In this document: positions 32,902-46,078 of the stretch, piece after piece
How positions within the stretch are numbered: the stretch's first letter is position 1
How the letters are laid out: the number at the start of each line of letters is the position of its first letter
From: Siphonodentalium dalli
Taxonomy: Eukaryota; Mollusca; Scaphopoda; Gadilida; Siphonodentaliidae
Direction: 5' to 3'
DNA: 64,000 nucleotides
Assembly: GCA_032622095.1 (NCBI GenBank)
Contig: CP136066.1
Coordinates: 167,348,664 to 167,412,663 of the forward strand
The notes under the pieces: model-generated
What the model saw: the letters and a program-made list of their open reading frames with translations, nothing else
The model's database searches: none
Told to the model about the DNA's origin: nothing
Made by a program: the position numbers and the translations under genes

Positions 32902-33105
32902 TAGTAATGATCTAAATAATCGACTCCTTAAACACAGCATAATTATGGGTAACTTTTCAGGATGTAGTCGGAAATATGGCTTGTTGTCATTCATCGGAAA
33001 GCTCTCACTGAGATGGATGGCAACAAGCCGCATTTCCGACTATGTCCTGAAAGGTTACCCATAATTCTGCTGTGGTTAAGGAGTCGATTATTTAGAGCAT
33101 TACTG
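32902..33105. mobile_element. mariner-like foldback MITE (unit B copy)
   Basis: This is the duplicate of 18794-18997, with the same TA flanks and about 95-base arms. Confidence 0.65.
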
Positions 33106-34444
33106 TAGACGGTACACTAAACAAGGAGAACGCTCTTTATTATAATACACTGAAGAATCGGGATCCGATTTCTATAAATTATACATTATTTATTAGTATG
33201 TATTTATTACAGTCTTGAAGTGCAAATATATATTACACAGATATCATATCATTACGCGCGCGCCGCGTGTATACTGTTGTCCAAATTCTAGATAGCCATA
33301 GTTCGCTGGGCGTTTTATTTATAGATAATGGTTTTTTTTCCGGTTTAAAAGTCGAACTGCGCGACCAGGAGGCCGAGTCCGGTAAAAGGTGTAGTTGGGA
33401 ATTTCGTTTATTGTCCTTTACATTATTATGTCAATAATGTTGATTTTTGGTTTGTGACAAGCTATGTCAATTACAAATAAAAGAAATGAAAAAGATAATT
33501 TGTAAGTCTTATATTTCAACTTTTATAGATATTTTTCGTTCTGCAGCCCACTGATGGCAGCCGGTTCGTTAATTAGGTGCTGGTTGTTATTGTTATTTTA
33601 ACGGAATTCTGAGTTGGTCATTCGCGAAACCAATATATTTGATATTCTATAATTACAATCATGGGTATATAATATATGATCTTGAGCGCGTTACCATTTC
33701 TGACTATGGTTTTCTTGTTGCATTATGTTTGGTTATTTAAATTTACACAGGAGACGATGCCAATACTGAAACAAATGACTTACTTTATAGGCTATATAAT
33801 ATAATTAAGGTATTTTCTGTGTACCGGTAGGCCCTATATAAAGTCCACGGACCGGGTACAAAGCCGATGTGCAGGCTAACAAAAAGCGAGCATAATTTGG
33901 TTTAAACATGGTTTATTTAATTGTATGGTTTATTACATGGTTTATATAATTGTATGATAACATGATTTGGTTTAGAAGAGGATGAAGAGGATCTATCAAC
34001 AAGCGGGTCACCGTTCATCTTAAGTTATCTCCTCAGAGAAGAAAAGCATGCACAGTATAATGTAGAATGAGCGAATTGGAAGAGGCCGAGTTGAAGAGAA
34101 CAGGTTGAGGGGGGGGGGGTGAAAGTAACGAGAAAACAAAACGTTACAGAAAAGTATATATATATTGTGAATCAGCTGAGGTGGAGTGAAAGGAAGTGTG
34201 AGACAGAGAGTGAATTACCACTGCTGTGTGTTTATAAACAATCTCAAAAATGTTTTTCTATATATTTTTTACAGATCATAAAATGATTGATATTTAACGA
34301 ATCCAATTAATCAGGCAACTATGCTACTTGGTTGATACATTTGTCATATATGGCCACAATTTTTTTCAGTAACGAGCCTAATTTCAGGCTTCAACTAGCC
34401 ACCGTATGAGTCGGTGTGACGGTACTTTAAATGTATGGGTTTAA

Positions 34445-34881
34445 GACCCACTTAACTTTCGAACCACCAGATCGCATTATACAAAATATATGCCATATAC
34501 CATTTGAAAGCGGAAGCCACAAGACATTGTATTATCAACTTATCCGGTGTAATAAACTGTGAACCATGTTGTTTTTGCTGAGGCACCGACGTGTTTTCTG
34601 TGCTTAAGTTTCATATGGACTGTACTGCAAAGTCTATTATTTTCAATGGAAGGGGAATAATATATATCTTAGTTTGAATTATGTTGCATTCTGGGAGTGA
34701 TACGGGGGAAGTGTTTCTATGATTTCAGCTATTTTCTATTACTCTGTGAACACCTGAGAAACAGACGTTCCAAATGGTGATGAATTATAGTAGTTTAATC
34801 AAATTTGATGTAATATTTTTATTAAAACCGTATCAAGGCGCTATCAAAAAATAATCGGCGACTCGAAAATTAAATGGGCCT
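34445..34881. mobile_element. TTAA-flanked K2 MITE (unit B copy)
   Basis: This is the duplicate of 20297-20733, flanked by TTAA at 34441-34444 and 34882-34885. Confidence 0.65.
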
Positions 34882-34979
34882 TTAAATATATGGGTTTAAA
34901 TTGGAGATTGGATAGCTAATTTAAAACATTAAAATGATGCATACATTCATTTACAAACAAATTGCTACTCTGCACCAAA

Positions 34980-35700
34980 GTGTTTCTACCAGGGTATACC
35001 CGGGTGTTCGTAAGCAGGCTCAACTCGATGATTTTACCCTGGTGTACCCCATGTGTTTTACCCGGATATAACCCTAGTGCAACCACTCTGATTAAACCTG
35101 GTGTTCCAACGCCAGGGTATATCAGGGTGGTGCACCAGGGGTACATTTGGGTAAAACTACTGGGGTACACCAGGGTAAAATAATCAAGTGGTACCTGCTT
35201 AAAACATCCCGGGGTACACCCTGTTAGAAACACCCGGGGAAACCGGTCGACACCAAGGTACACATGGGTGGAACACTGGGATATGCACCTGGGTAAGAAA
35301 ACAACAAGGTGCACCCAAAATGAAACACATGGTACGCCGGTACACCTGGGCGGGAAACATCAAGATACACCTGTGTGGGGAACACATGGGTAGGGAACAC
35401 CTGATTAGGAAATACCAAGGAACACCTCGGTGAATAACACCAAGGTACAACTGGTGGGGAAACACCAGGTAAGTGACACCAAGGTACACCTGGCTGTGGA
35501 CATTTGGGTAATTCCACCCAGGTTGATCAACACCATGGTGTTTTTGTCTTGTTTCAACTGGTTTAATCCTGGTAAAAATCCGGGTTTCAGGGGGATGTTG
35601 GTGGATGTCCTGGTAGATATATGTATATGGACACCCGGGTTTGGCCCAAACAACCTGGGTGGATTTACAAGGGTGGATTTTTATATGGGAGTGTCCACCA
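34980..35700. repeat. Uninterrupted CACCAGGGTA-type minisatellite (unit B)
   Basis: This is the whole array as it was before the insertion seen in unit A. The empty insertion site is at about 35161-35166 (GGGGTACACC context). Open frames across it on both strands are repeat artefacts. Confidence 0.65.
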
Positions 35701-38700
35701 AGTGATATAGATTCTCAGATTCACACAAAGACTAGTTTCCCCCTTTATTTGGCCAAAGTTCAAAACTAGGAGATTGCATTATTCCTCTTCCATCGAGTAT
35801 AATAGATCAGCATTTTTGTCCAGATCAAAATTATGCACATAATCACTGCGCACACGCATTGGCACCTGGACAAAAACAATATGTTCGACCGGATAAGTTA
35901 ATAATACAATGTTTTGGAGGTTCGTCTTTCAAATAGTATATATTATAGAATATTATATAATGTGATATGGGGACTGGAATATTAAGCGGTCCTTTAATCA
36001 AGCCATAACTAGGTAATTGCGTGACTAATGGAGCTAATACGTTGATTAATCAAAAATAATATTATATATATAATTATTAATATCATAATATAATATATAC
36101 TATTAGAACAAATGTGCATACATTCTAAACAATATGTTTTAAATTTGATCTTAAGGGTGGATACACACATGCATGTAATCTCTGTAAATGTCGTGTATTT
36201 GTCGTTTTCCATGGATCATACAGACCATGTAATATGTGTCCGCTGACAACCCAATCATTGCGGATATGTTTGACCACAGTGAGCAAAGCTCTGAACGCAC
36301 AGAGAGCCGTTGGCTGAACGAAGTCGTCAGGCCGCTTAAAATAATTGTTCGCGCGATAACCCAAATGTTGGACTTTCTGTTTAAATCATTGTCAGTCTTC
36401 TCTTGATTTTTATACCAGTGATGGCCCCAGGATTTCCCCAACGCAGGTGGGGGTTATATCATCCCGGAAGCTACCGGACTGACCATTGCATGTTTCCTGG
36501 ACGGGTGGGGTGGGAGCATGCAGCACCCTGAGTCCTGACCCCCACCCACGAAGCCACTAAGCCACTCCTGACTTATACATATTGTAGTTGACAGTTATTT
36601 CTGTCGTGTATGTTTGCTACGAGTGATAAGTCTAATATTCAGCAATTTATGCTATTCATATAATTATGAACATAGTATTACAGCTTTAAATTTGAGAGTA
36701 CAGAAGTTGGTGTTGCTGTGTGTCTTCATTCGGGGAAAAGGGTTGTCCAGCTCTACGAGTTCCCAACTACGTCACCTTTCCTCTCTTTTGTTATATATCT
36801 ATACGCAAAATTTACAACTATGGAATATTTAAGTTAAACATATTGTACATTCACGCCCAGATAATCCCGGCTGATACATTCAATTAAATCCCTTAGTTAT
36901 TCGAAGCTTTCGAGAACCAGCTCCCAGATATTTGCATGGAAATCCCAAATTAATGTTATCACATGAGCTCGCTCTGAAACTATCCGAGGAATTTCAACGA
37001 ACCAGTATATATTGTTTGTCTTAATTTTCCAATGCCTATTATTCAAGGCATGATAGCACCATATCGGATTGTTAAAGGGACATTAAACACTCGTGTATCA
37101 CAATCGCCATAAAAGATCTTCAAATTCTGCACATTTTATTTTTATTTTGGATGACCCTGAAATGACGAGAAACAAATCAAGTATAAAATCGACGGACTAA
37201 AATCCACTTTTTGAAATGAATTAAAACTCGCGAAAAACAGCAACATATATCAGACAGGATTTATTCATTTCGGCATCCATGAAAGAATTTATGACTGGCC
37301 TGAAATTTCTTGATAGCAGTTAGTTTGATAATGGCTTGTAACTGCTCACTTGTCTCGCCTGTTGAAATTGTCCGATCGCGTGCAGACGACTAATGCTATC
37401 AATGATTGGTGTGGCCATGTAAAACACATGTTATAGTTTATTGTTCACCTCCATCAAATTTGGAGAGCATAAAAACAAAAGACAAATGTACATATATAAG
37501 TATGCACGACAATATGTGAACACAAAACAACTTGTGTGCACAGAACATTATTGAATTAGACATTATAAGACACGTATAATTATATAGTAAGTTCTATGTC
37601 ATATTGGCGTGCGATGGCACTTGCATTGCACTGACGATGCCATGTCACACACATATGGTTATGTTATGATATTTAATAATTTCAATGTTTTGCAATGTAT
37701 CTATATCACATGAGTCCGGTCTAGATATATCTACACCACATTCGTTACAGTATAACTGTTACAGATATACGAAATAGATAAACATCTCCTGCGTGTGGTC
37801 TATATACAACTCGCAGTGTTAATATTTATTACATGAAATTAGACTTGTGTCGTCTTATTGTGCGATCATGGACAATGTATCATTTACTATACACATGTAA
37901 TATCACATGGAAATGGCCCATCCATTAAATTGATAATTTCTTGTCCGATTTTAAATATATATATTTTTTTTAAATACATTTATTCATTAACTCATGAATG
38001 AATTGGACCCAAAACTCAGGCACAGCCTATTTTATTGTGTCCAAACAGAAAAATACAAAAAGTTGACAAACAAGGACACATGACAATTTAATGGTGTATA
38101 TATCTTGTATCATGGAAATTCCTAATAATCATTAAGTATGAAGTCACTAAATAGGATTTAATAAAACAGGGTTATCCTGAAAATACTGTTGATGGCAATG
38201 AGTAAGAGTTTAGAGTTTAAAATGATTCAATATTCAGATAAAGTTGTGATGATATAATAACCATATAAATTTGAATGATACGTCACACCCGCATGTATCA
38301 ATCTGCAAGTTAAACTTAAGCAGAAAAAGTGTACTGCAGTTGATATGTAATCACAGTCTCTCAGTAGATTCAAAGTAAATATGAAGTGCATTACATATTG
38401 TTGAATTTGTATTAGTAACAACATGAAATTAGACTTGTGTCGCATGAAATATATATCACATACGTGTGGTCTAGAGATATATATACCACAATCAATATAG
38501 TATAACTGTTACAAGATATACGGAATATATTAATATCTTCTGCGTGTGGTCTATATACTATACAACTCGCAGTGTTATGAATTTAGACTTGTGTTAATGT
38601 GCGATCAAGGACAAATGTGTCAATTATTATACACAGGTAATGTAATAAACACATGTAATGTCACATGGAAATGGCCCACCCAATAAAGAGAATGAATTTA

Positions 38701-40267
38701 GTGACGCTACGTACCGTACTAAATTCACCCTATTGTGACATCATTTCCCTTGGGCCTCATCTTCTCTGGAAAGTAACTTTATTATTAAATTAACAAGTTT
38801 TTTAGTTTCTTTATAAATTTCTTTAGTTTTTCTGTTTTAGTTTAGTTTCTCTAAATCCTCAAATTGGCAGACGACACAATGCATAATCGACGTACCCAAT
38901 GGGTGCGCTTCACCATCTTAACTATAAAGGAACTTAAATATGTGTCTAGATCTCCCATAGCAGACGAGGCCATGCAAAGTGAGGTCCCCAGAGGATGCAT
39001 TTGGTGACGCTAGCTCGCTGTGTTGGGTATATAGCGTCACTCACGAAATTCACCTTCTGGGTACCTCATTCTGCAAATGTCAAGCACCGTACATTTAGGC
39101 CTGAATAGAATGTTCATCAGAATATCATCAATTATTGACACGACAAAGTAAACATATCACATCTCTTGTTTCTAATTAACGGTATGAAACTTGAGGTGCG
39201 GAAAACTTGTGTTACAAACTTGTCGACGAAATAGGATTATATTTGCCGATGAACGTCTCCGATATCTGACAGAAGCTCATGTGTTTGCTGAAGAATACTT
39301 CCTGTTTATTAATTAATTATTGAACTATGCGAAGGAGATGGTACTATATATGTCAGTTATGTTTACAATAATACCGGTTTCCAATGTTATTTGATCATCG
39401 GCGAAATAGAAACTCACAGAAACTGACAAAAACTCATGTGTTTGCTGAACAATTCTTCCTGTTTATTAATTAATTATTGAACTATGCGAAGGAGATGATG
39501 CTATATATGTCAGTTATGTTTCCAATAACGCCGGTTCCCAATGTTATTTGATCATCGGTGAAATACGCTTGCGGTGGGTAATTTGGTCATAGAGAATTAC
39601 GCGGATATCAAATTTGAACGTTATAATTATATTTACGTAATTTGAAAGGAGTTATAAGACATCGTTGGGTTGATAAATACACGAAATAATTTTCTACAGG
39701 ATTTCTTTACTCTCAAATACTACATCAAATTGACAACAAATATTGAGTTCTATACGACCGTCAGGTTTTGGCGAGGGTTGATTTTATCTGCCTTGGAGAA
39801 CAAATAGTTATGTCCTATAAGAGGCAACATCCCAAGCTGTTGTTGGCCGAGAACACCTGGTCAAATTATATACAACATATTCCATAGTATATAGCATTTG
39901 AAACAGGAAGCTCCAAAATATTGTATTATCAACTTATCCGGTCGAATAAACTGTGAGCATGTTGTTTTTGCCAAGGTGCCGACTTGTGTTCTCTGTGCTT
40001 AATTTCGATCTGGTCTGTATTGCCAGTTTATACAATATTATCAATGGAAGGGGAATAACTCTATTTCCTAGTTCCGAATTCTGGTGTAAATAGCGGGGGG
40101 AATCTCGGGGGGAATCTGAGAACCTCTATAATTTGGTAGACACTCCAAGGCCACGCAGCTGTTCCGTATTCTGGAGGATAATATATATTTTTGGTTCCTC
40201 TTCCAAGTAGTATATAATATAGAGTATATTGTGTATAATATGATATGGGGGTTCGAAAAAAAATTAA

Positions 40268-40539
40268 AGGTACTAAATCCGATCAGACGCTCCTAAATTA
40301 CTATTTCTTTGGCTGGGGGGGGGGGGGTAAACAATATTTGATTCGAGTCGAGGAACCCACCCATCAAAGCTCAGAGTGATTATATATCGATGTTTGAAGT
40401 TTGTTAATTTTTGGAGATCTGGGCCAAAACTTTTCAAGATCCACGTTCTGAAACGGACAAATTGCGGTTGTAAGATGGATAACTCTAAAATCAAGTGGTT
40501 ACTATTAACAATAATAACCACTTGATTTTAGAGTTACCT
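40268..40539. mobile_element. TTAA-flanked R MITE (unit B copy)
   Basis: This is the duplicate of 28750-29016, flanked by TTAA at 40264-40267 and 40540-40543. It differs mainly in the length of an internal G run. Confidence 0.65.
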
Positions 40540-41190
40540 TTAAGTGGGCCTTTAACCTATTTTCAGAATTCAACAACAAGGCTGATACACAGCTTTTATA
40601 GTGTCAAATTGTTCAAATTTTTATTTGGACAAAAATATATATACCTGAGTTTTTTTTCTGGTAACGGGCATGAACAAATAGGGGTGGTGGGGTGGTGTTT
40701 TTAAATTTTTACATTTTATTTTCTTATAGTCTCGAATTAACCTCCAACATTTAAATGATGACCATAGAATATTCGGGATGGTGCACTTTATTAAACCAGT
40801 TGCTAACTGGATACTATCTGATGAGTAGTTACTTGACAAGCCATTTGTTGAATTTATTTATGAACATCCATGCAAATAAATGAATTGGAATCCATGGAGA
40901 AATCTCAGGGGTATATGATCAGAACATCACTAGAAATGAAAAACAGACCATTTCAATGCACAGCATGAGGATCAGCAAATAATTTAAGTATATTCTTAAA
41001 TGCAGCGATTTACTTAAATTATGTTTTATACATTTACATAATAGTCACTTTTCACACATTACACTGTGTTGATCCAGCATCATATTATGGAATGTTAGGG
41101 CTCGTGAATTTTACTCACCGTTGATCAATATATAAGCATGGACAAGTTGGTATTAAACATAACAAAAACGTTTGTAAAAAAAAAATTGTT

Positions 41191-42169
41191 TTTACAAAAT
41201 CAATAGAATGAAAACCGTCGGAGCCATTCGAAGATTCGCGGGCGGGTTACCAGAAACACATGACTCATTTTTTTTTGGCATTATTTCTAAGCCAAAACGA
41301 CAGTTTTGTATATAATTCAGTCTCATACATTTTGATTAATTGAAGTTATGGACATTACTTCAGCATGTGTGTATAAATCAGTATATATAGTGTGAAATAA
41401 CCATGACCTGTAATCGATATTGTCTTACCCGGTACGCAGGATATATACACCCCTCTCTGTTAACTGGTATTCAGGATGCATAGGGGTAGGACAGGAATGA
41501 CACTCCCATTTTGGCCATCCTCCCAGGCAAACTCCATACAGCGCCCTCTACGTTATCACTGCGATATAGCACTGTCACAAGGATGGTACTTTGCAGACGA
41601 TAAATCTATTTTTACATATCGTCGCGGAACTGTATTTAGTCACCTATTATCTTGTTTTGACCACCAAATTTGTTTTAAAGTTTGCAATAATGGTAATTCT
41701 TTCGGTATTGATAAGAACAATATGAACTGAGCCAGACATAGACAACTTTAATCCTAAAACATAAGAACTAAAAACACGTAAGAAATCCTTACCAATTAAT
41801 GTCCTTATGGCAGTGGTATCTCAGTGGAGCGATGGGAGATAACTCTGCCTGGAGTTTGAGCCAGCTTATGCGATCGAGACGGCTGATTGAGATGGGGTTA
41901 CCTCTCTTATATGCCGTGATCACACAGGTTACAAACAGCAGCAGCATAAATATACCCAGACCCTTTCCATAACTTGGGGACCCCACCAACCTCATCCTGG
42001 ACATCTAAACATACATGATCGCCATATTTACGTAGGCTATGATTTTCTGTCCCGCTTATATGATAATCAACAAATCAGCAGCCAGATTTTTGTTATGCTG
42101 ACTCGAGTACACAAATTCAAGAAGCGTAACTCTATATAATTAGTTGCTTGTAACCCACACACGCAGTCT
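41191..42169. other. Spacer after unit B, no gene recognised
   Basis: About 41211-41886 is absent at the matching place in unit C (51297), so it was inserted here or lost there. It contains GGGAGATAACTCT at about 41839, a phrase common in molluscan repeats. From 41887 to 42169 the sequence again matches 51300-51352 and 51543-51780. Confidence 0.45.
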
Positions 42170-42497
42170 CTTTAAAAAGTCGACGAAAATGTTAACATCT
42201 AAGTTCTAACAGTTAATGCAGACGAAACAAAGTGCACGATATTTAAATCACATAATCGGAAGTTAAATATAGACCATAAATTTTATATAAAAAATGAGTT
42301 GTTAGAAAGAGTTAACGAATATAAATACTTAGGTCTCGTCTTCACTTCTGACGGTAAAATGTCGAGAGCTTGTGAAAATTTAAGTGGGAGAGCTTCCAAG
42401 GCTATGTTTTACATGACGAGTTCACTGGATTCACATATAGAATTGTCTGTCAATACTAAATGTAAGTTGTTTGATAAATTAGTAATGCCTATACTAG
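42170..42497 (+). pseudogene. LINE-4 reverse transcriptase fragment (truncated)
   Basis: The frame encodes ADETKCTIFKSH, then ERVNEYKYLGLVFTSDGK and KLFDKLVMPIL, the palm-end and thumb region of a non-LTR reverse transcriptase. Similarity to the longer copy at 51780-52900 breaks off at GTAATGCCTATACT (about 42497). It is a duplicate of that LINE piece, cut on its right side by a rearrangement. Confidence 0.65.
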
Positions 42498-45400
42498 TCG
42501 GATTCCTTATGTCATTTTGCATTTTTGGTTTGTTAAAAGCGATCTGAAAACGGATTCTGTGTGCCTAGTAGGTGTGTTTTCAGGATTGACTTGTTTCCAT
42601 TCTTGAATTTTGGCGGGTCGGCCTAAATCGGGGTCAACATAATTTAGAGAGCGTTTCGTATTTACAGAAAACGATAGATGGTGCCATCTGGCGTATGGTG
42701 ATCGGTGCGATTTGAAACTTCTCCAAACTACTAGATATGACCGTTACATGTATTTTTGAAAATTTTGATGTGATCGGTTAATTCTTGTTGGCTACAGTTG
42801 TGATCAAAATTTAACACTGAGCCCTATGGAGATTCTAGTACTTTGGATAAATGGCACAACTTTGCGTATGATGATATGCGTGTACTGATATTCCTAAAAA
42901 ATACTAAGTATGAAACACAGACTTAGTTTTAAAAAGAATGGATGTGGTCAGATGATTCTTGCTGGCTACAGTTGCGATCAAAAGTTAACACTTAACCCTA
43001 TGGAGAATTTCGTGTTATGCTCAAACGTTGATTGTAATATCACTTATTGGCAATCGTGCGCAACTATATATGAAGTTTAACACTCGTGTTTGACCCACAG
43101 TAACTATCCGTGATTTCATAGTAGCAAGATATGATATAGTCATGCCTCAAGATACAGTAATGGGCAAAAGTAAGTGTTGACTGTTTTTTTTATTTCGACA
43201 AGATGCAGCCTGTTGAATCAAATGAAAATATTCACAACAAGACTGTTCACGATGTGATTACATATTATATTATTGTTTTATTTGATACTTGTCTGTCCTG
43301 TTGTCTACTGACTAGTTTTAAAACCACATCGTTGATCATAACGGGATGTAGTGTCACAAATACACATGTATAGATGGTAGTTGTTCGTTGTCATTAACTC
43401 AATCGTTGTCATCGGAGTTTATACCACATGCACTGAGAGAATCTGTGTTTTTGCAGGATTTGTGCTACTGATAAATGGACATTTCGGTGCAGCTGAGATC
43501 TTTACTATAGCAGTATAGGCTTTGCTTTCACACTTCCCACGCCAGTTACTTTTGGCCAACTTCAGTACAGTGACTGAAACCCAACATTCACCATCAATAT
43601 TCTGACCGCAGTTAATCTCCACGCTTGGTGTATATAGTTGTGAAAATCAAGTAAATTCGAATTTCCAATAAAGTAGAGCTTAATGAGTAAAATAAATATC
43701 AACCATAGTTGCATGTTCCTGCAAATTCCAAGTAGGTGCTTAGTAACCGTTACTAAGGAGATATCGGGACCGGTGGCAAAGTCTCCCGATCATATAATGA
43801 TCAGTGGCCTATGCAGAACATGGCTGCATAGTTTTAGACATGCATGTGCCCAACTTTAAACAAAACCAGCACCATGTGATTAGATACTGACTAAATTAAG
43901 GCAATACCAATGACTGATTAGTACACCATTGTGGTATTTGATTAGCAACCGTTGCTAGCCTTAAATAAGACATCTGGTTCACTTTGACGACCAGGTATAT
44001 CTCAAATTTCACATTTGAGTATTAACTGCATCGGATAAGCCCGACCAGGAATTATAGAACAACCATCTACATAAGCCCAGCAATATTTAGCAATACATAT
44101 GGACATGATAACATTGTTTAACATTTTTAAACAATACCACCCTATCCACATGTATATGGCTAAACATATCATTGGCATAGATGAGTTGTTGTAGTTGTTA
44201 CATTGATGCTGTTCGGGTTTAATACTAAAACAGAATGATCCATAAGCTACGGTGGCTGGTTTAGGACATGGGATTATTTTTTTTTGGCCACGAAATAACT
44301 ATATTCGTGGCCTTTGCATATATCCAGATACATTTACGGTATGGATACACTAAGTTGATGTTTTAGAAACAATGCATATGATCGCAAAGAAGCTACTATA
44401 AACCACCTTATGGCGTGGGACCCGGGCTCTATGGGGATAGGAACGTCCGATATAAACTAGCCCAGAGAGAATGGGGAAACACGGGTCAGGTGGCTCCAAG
44501 ACAAACTGAATATTCATTAGTTTTTACCACAAGGGGTCGAATGGGAACGACATTCCTCTCGGCATATTGGCCAATTTAAGTCAAATAAGGGGTTTAGTAG
44601 GGTGGGCCCAAAACAAACTTATAAATTTTCACCCCTTTCAACCATACCCGATCCCAAATGGTCGCCGCTCAGAAGAGGTCAAAGAGGTACACATTATTTC
44701 TCGGTCACTTGAACGATATAGATCAAATAAAGGGTGTTGTACCGTGGCTCGCAAAGCAAGCTAATTTTTCACACCTTCAGTCCATGCACTCTAGCGAAAA
44801 TGATAACTGATCAGAGGGGTCCATATATGGTACAGTGTGTTGTAGGGTGACCCCTGAGACAAACTAAATATTCACCCGCTTTCACCATCCCCGATCCAAA
44901 ATGGCCACCCCAGATGGGTTCAAATATGGCTCCTATACAATTTCTCGGCCCCTTATCCGTTTTATGTGGTATAAATTGGTGCTGTAGGATGGCCCCAAGA
45001 TATACTGAATGTCGTGGTGCCTATTTAACACCCCCCCCCCCCCCCCCACAGGACGGCGGCAACTTTGGAACGGGTTGGTGAAAGGGATGATTACTTAATT
45101 TGTTTTACGGGCCACCCTACAACACCCTTTATCTCAAATCGCCGTGGCTCATGCCAAGATGGTGGACAACTACAACCAGATCATCTCTGTCCGCATGGAA
45201 TTCGACCTGCGAAGTCATGCATGGCCACACACAATCATCCTGGACAACGTATCGGACCTCTGTAATAGCACACAATGCTTCCCATTGACACTCGATGGTC
45301 CTGTCATTTTTGAGCCGTTGTAGTAACAACGCTCGACCTGATCGGCACATTAGCGAACCCAGCGCTAAATAAAGGCAATGGAGTCCAGTCCATCAGGCCA

Positions 45401-46078
45401 AACGGCACCTGCCATGTTGAACTGAATGTCAACAATATGACAAGACAGCTTTATCAACGCTAACCCGTGCGTGACCGAAAATGGCCAACTACCGAGATTG
45501 CGAAACAAAAGTTATTCCATGATCAAGATCAATGGCAAAACTATGCACGTGGTGTTAAGAGTCACGGTCGCTACAATCGCAACCGCATGCATGACCCAGA
45601 TCGGTAAACAGCCGATGGAATGAGCCGAACAAATTTGATTCGAACTAATTCGCAGTTCCAGTAAACTGGAGCATTAAATAACTGACCAGTTCTAGCGTGG
45701 CGTTATCAACATGATCAAGTCGCTACAGTCGCGACCGATTGTTGTTCAATGGCGCAGAAAATCTGTCACTGCGTGACAAGAAGCGCTAATCGGACAGCAC
45801 GGATTTTGCCATGAAAAAATCAAGCAAGCCGTCAAAATGAAAGCAAATACAATAAAATATTGTTGCATTCATAAATAGGAACTGTCCGAGTCAACTAAAA
45901 TACAAATCAGAAGCCGCTACAATCGTAGCCTCTGAAAAGTATTTACTGTGCAGAGCACATAAGAATAAGAATGCGTCTTCACACGACGCTTGCAGCGAAA
46001 ACAATGAGGTGTTGTCGTGGACACATGCGCAGTGATGCTATCTCAGTTGACCCCGGAAGTGATTCTATAGTGAAATAG
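42498..46078. other. Unique spacer between units B and C, no gene recognised
   Basis: No convincing coding frame. Visible structure: a diverged direct repeat of about 50 bases with the phrase GGCTACAGTTG(T/C)GATCAAAA at about 42789 and 42963. A loose repeat with ATGGCCACCCC/GACCCCxGAGACAAACT phrases lies at about 44480-45010. There is a run of 17 C at about 45031. The dyad GTCGCTACAATCGCAACC recurs in variant form near 45567, 45719 and 45913. Confidence 0.4.

Larger units (their letters stand above)
29657..41190. repeat. Segmental duplication unit B (about 11.5 kb)
   Basis: This is the tandem partner of unit A. Contents in order with their own coordinates are: R-type flank (29657-29891), LINE tail (29892-30244, minus), TALE promoter and gene copy 4, 3' flank (to 32363), mariner-like MITE (32902-33105), LINE tail (about 33898-34275), K2 MITE (34445-34881), uninterrupted minisatellite (about 34980-35700), gene-free segment (35719-40263), and R MITE (40268-40539) inside K2. 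B lacks the 2.65-kb insertion and so shows the pre-insertion state. Confidence 0.85.

Noticed and set aside
45065-45350. Overlapping short frames on both strands as a gene
   Set aside because: No domain, no splice support, and frames on three readings overlap; composition alone explains them.
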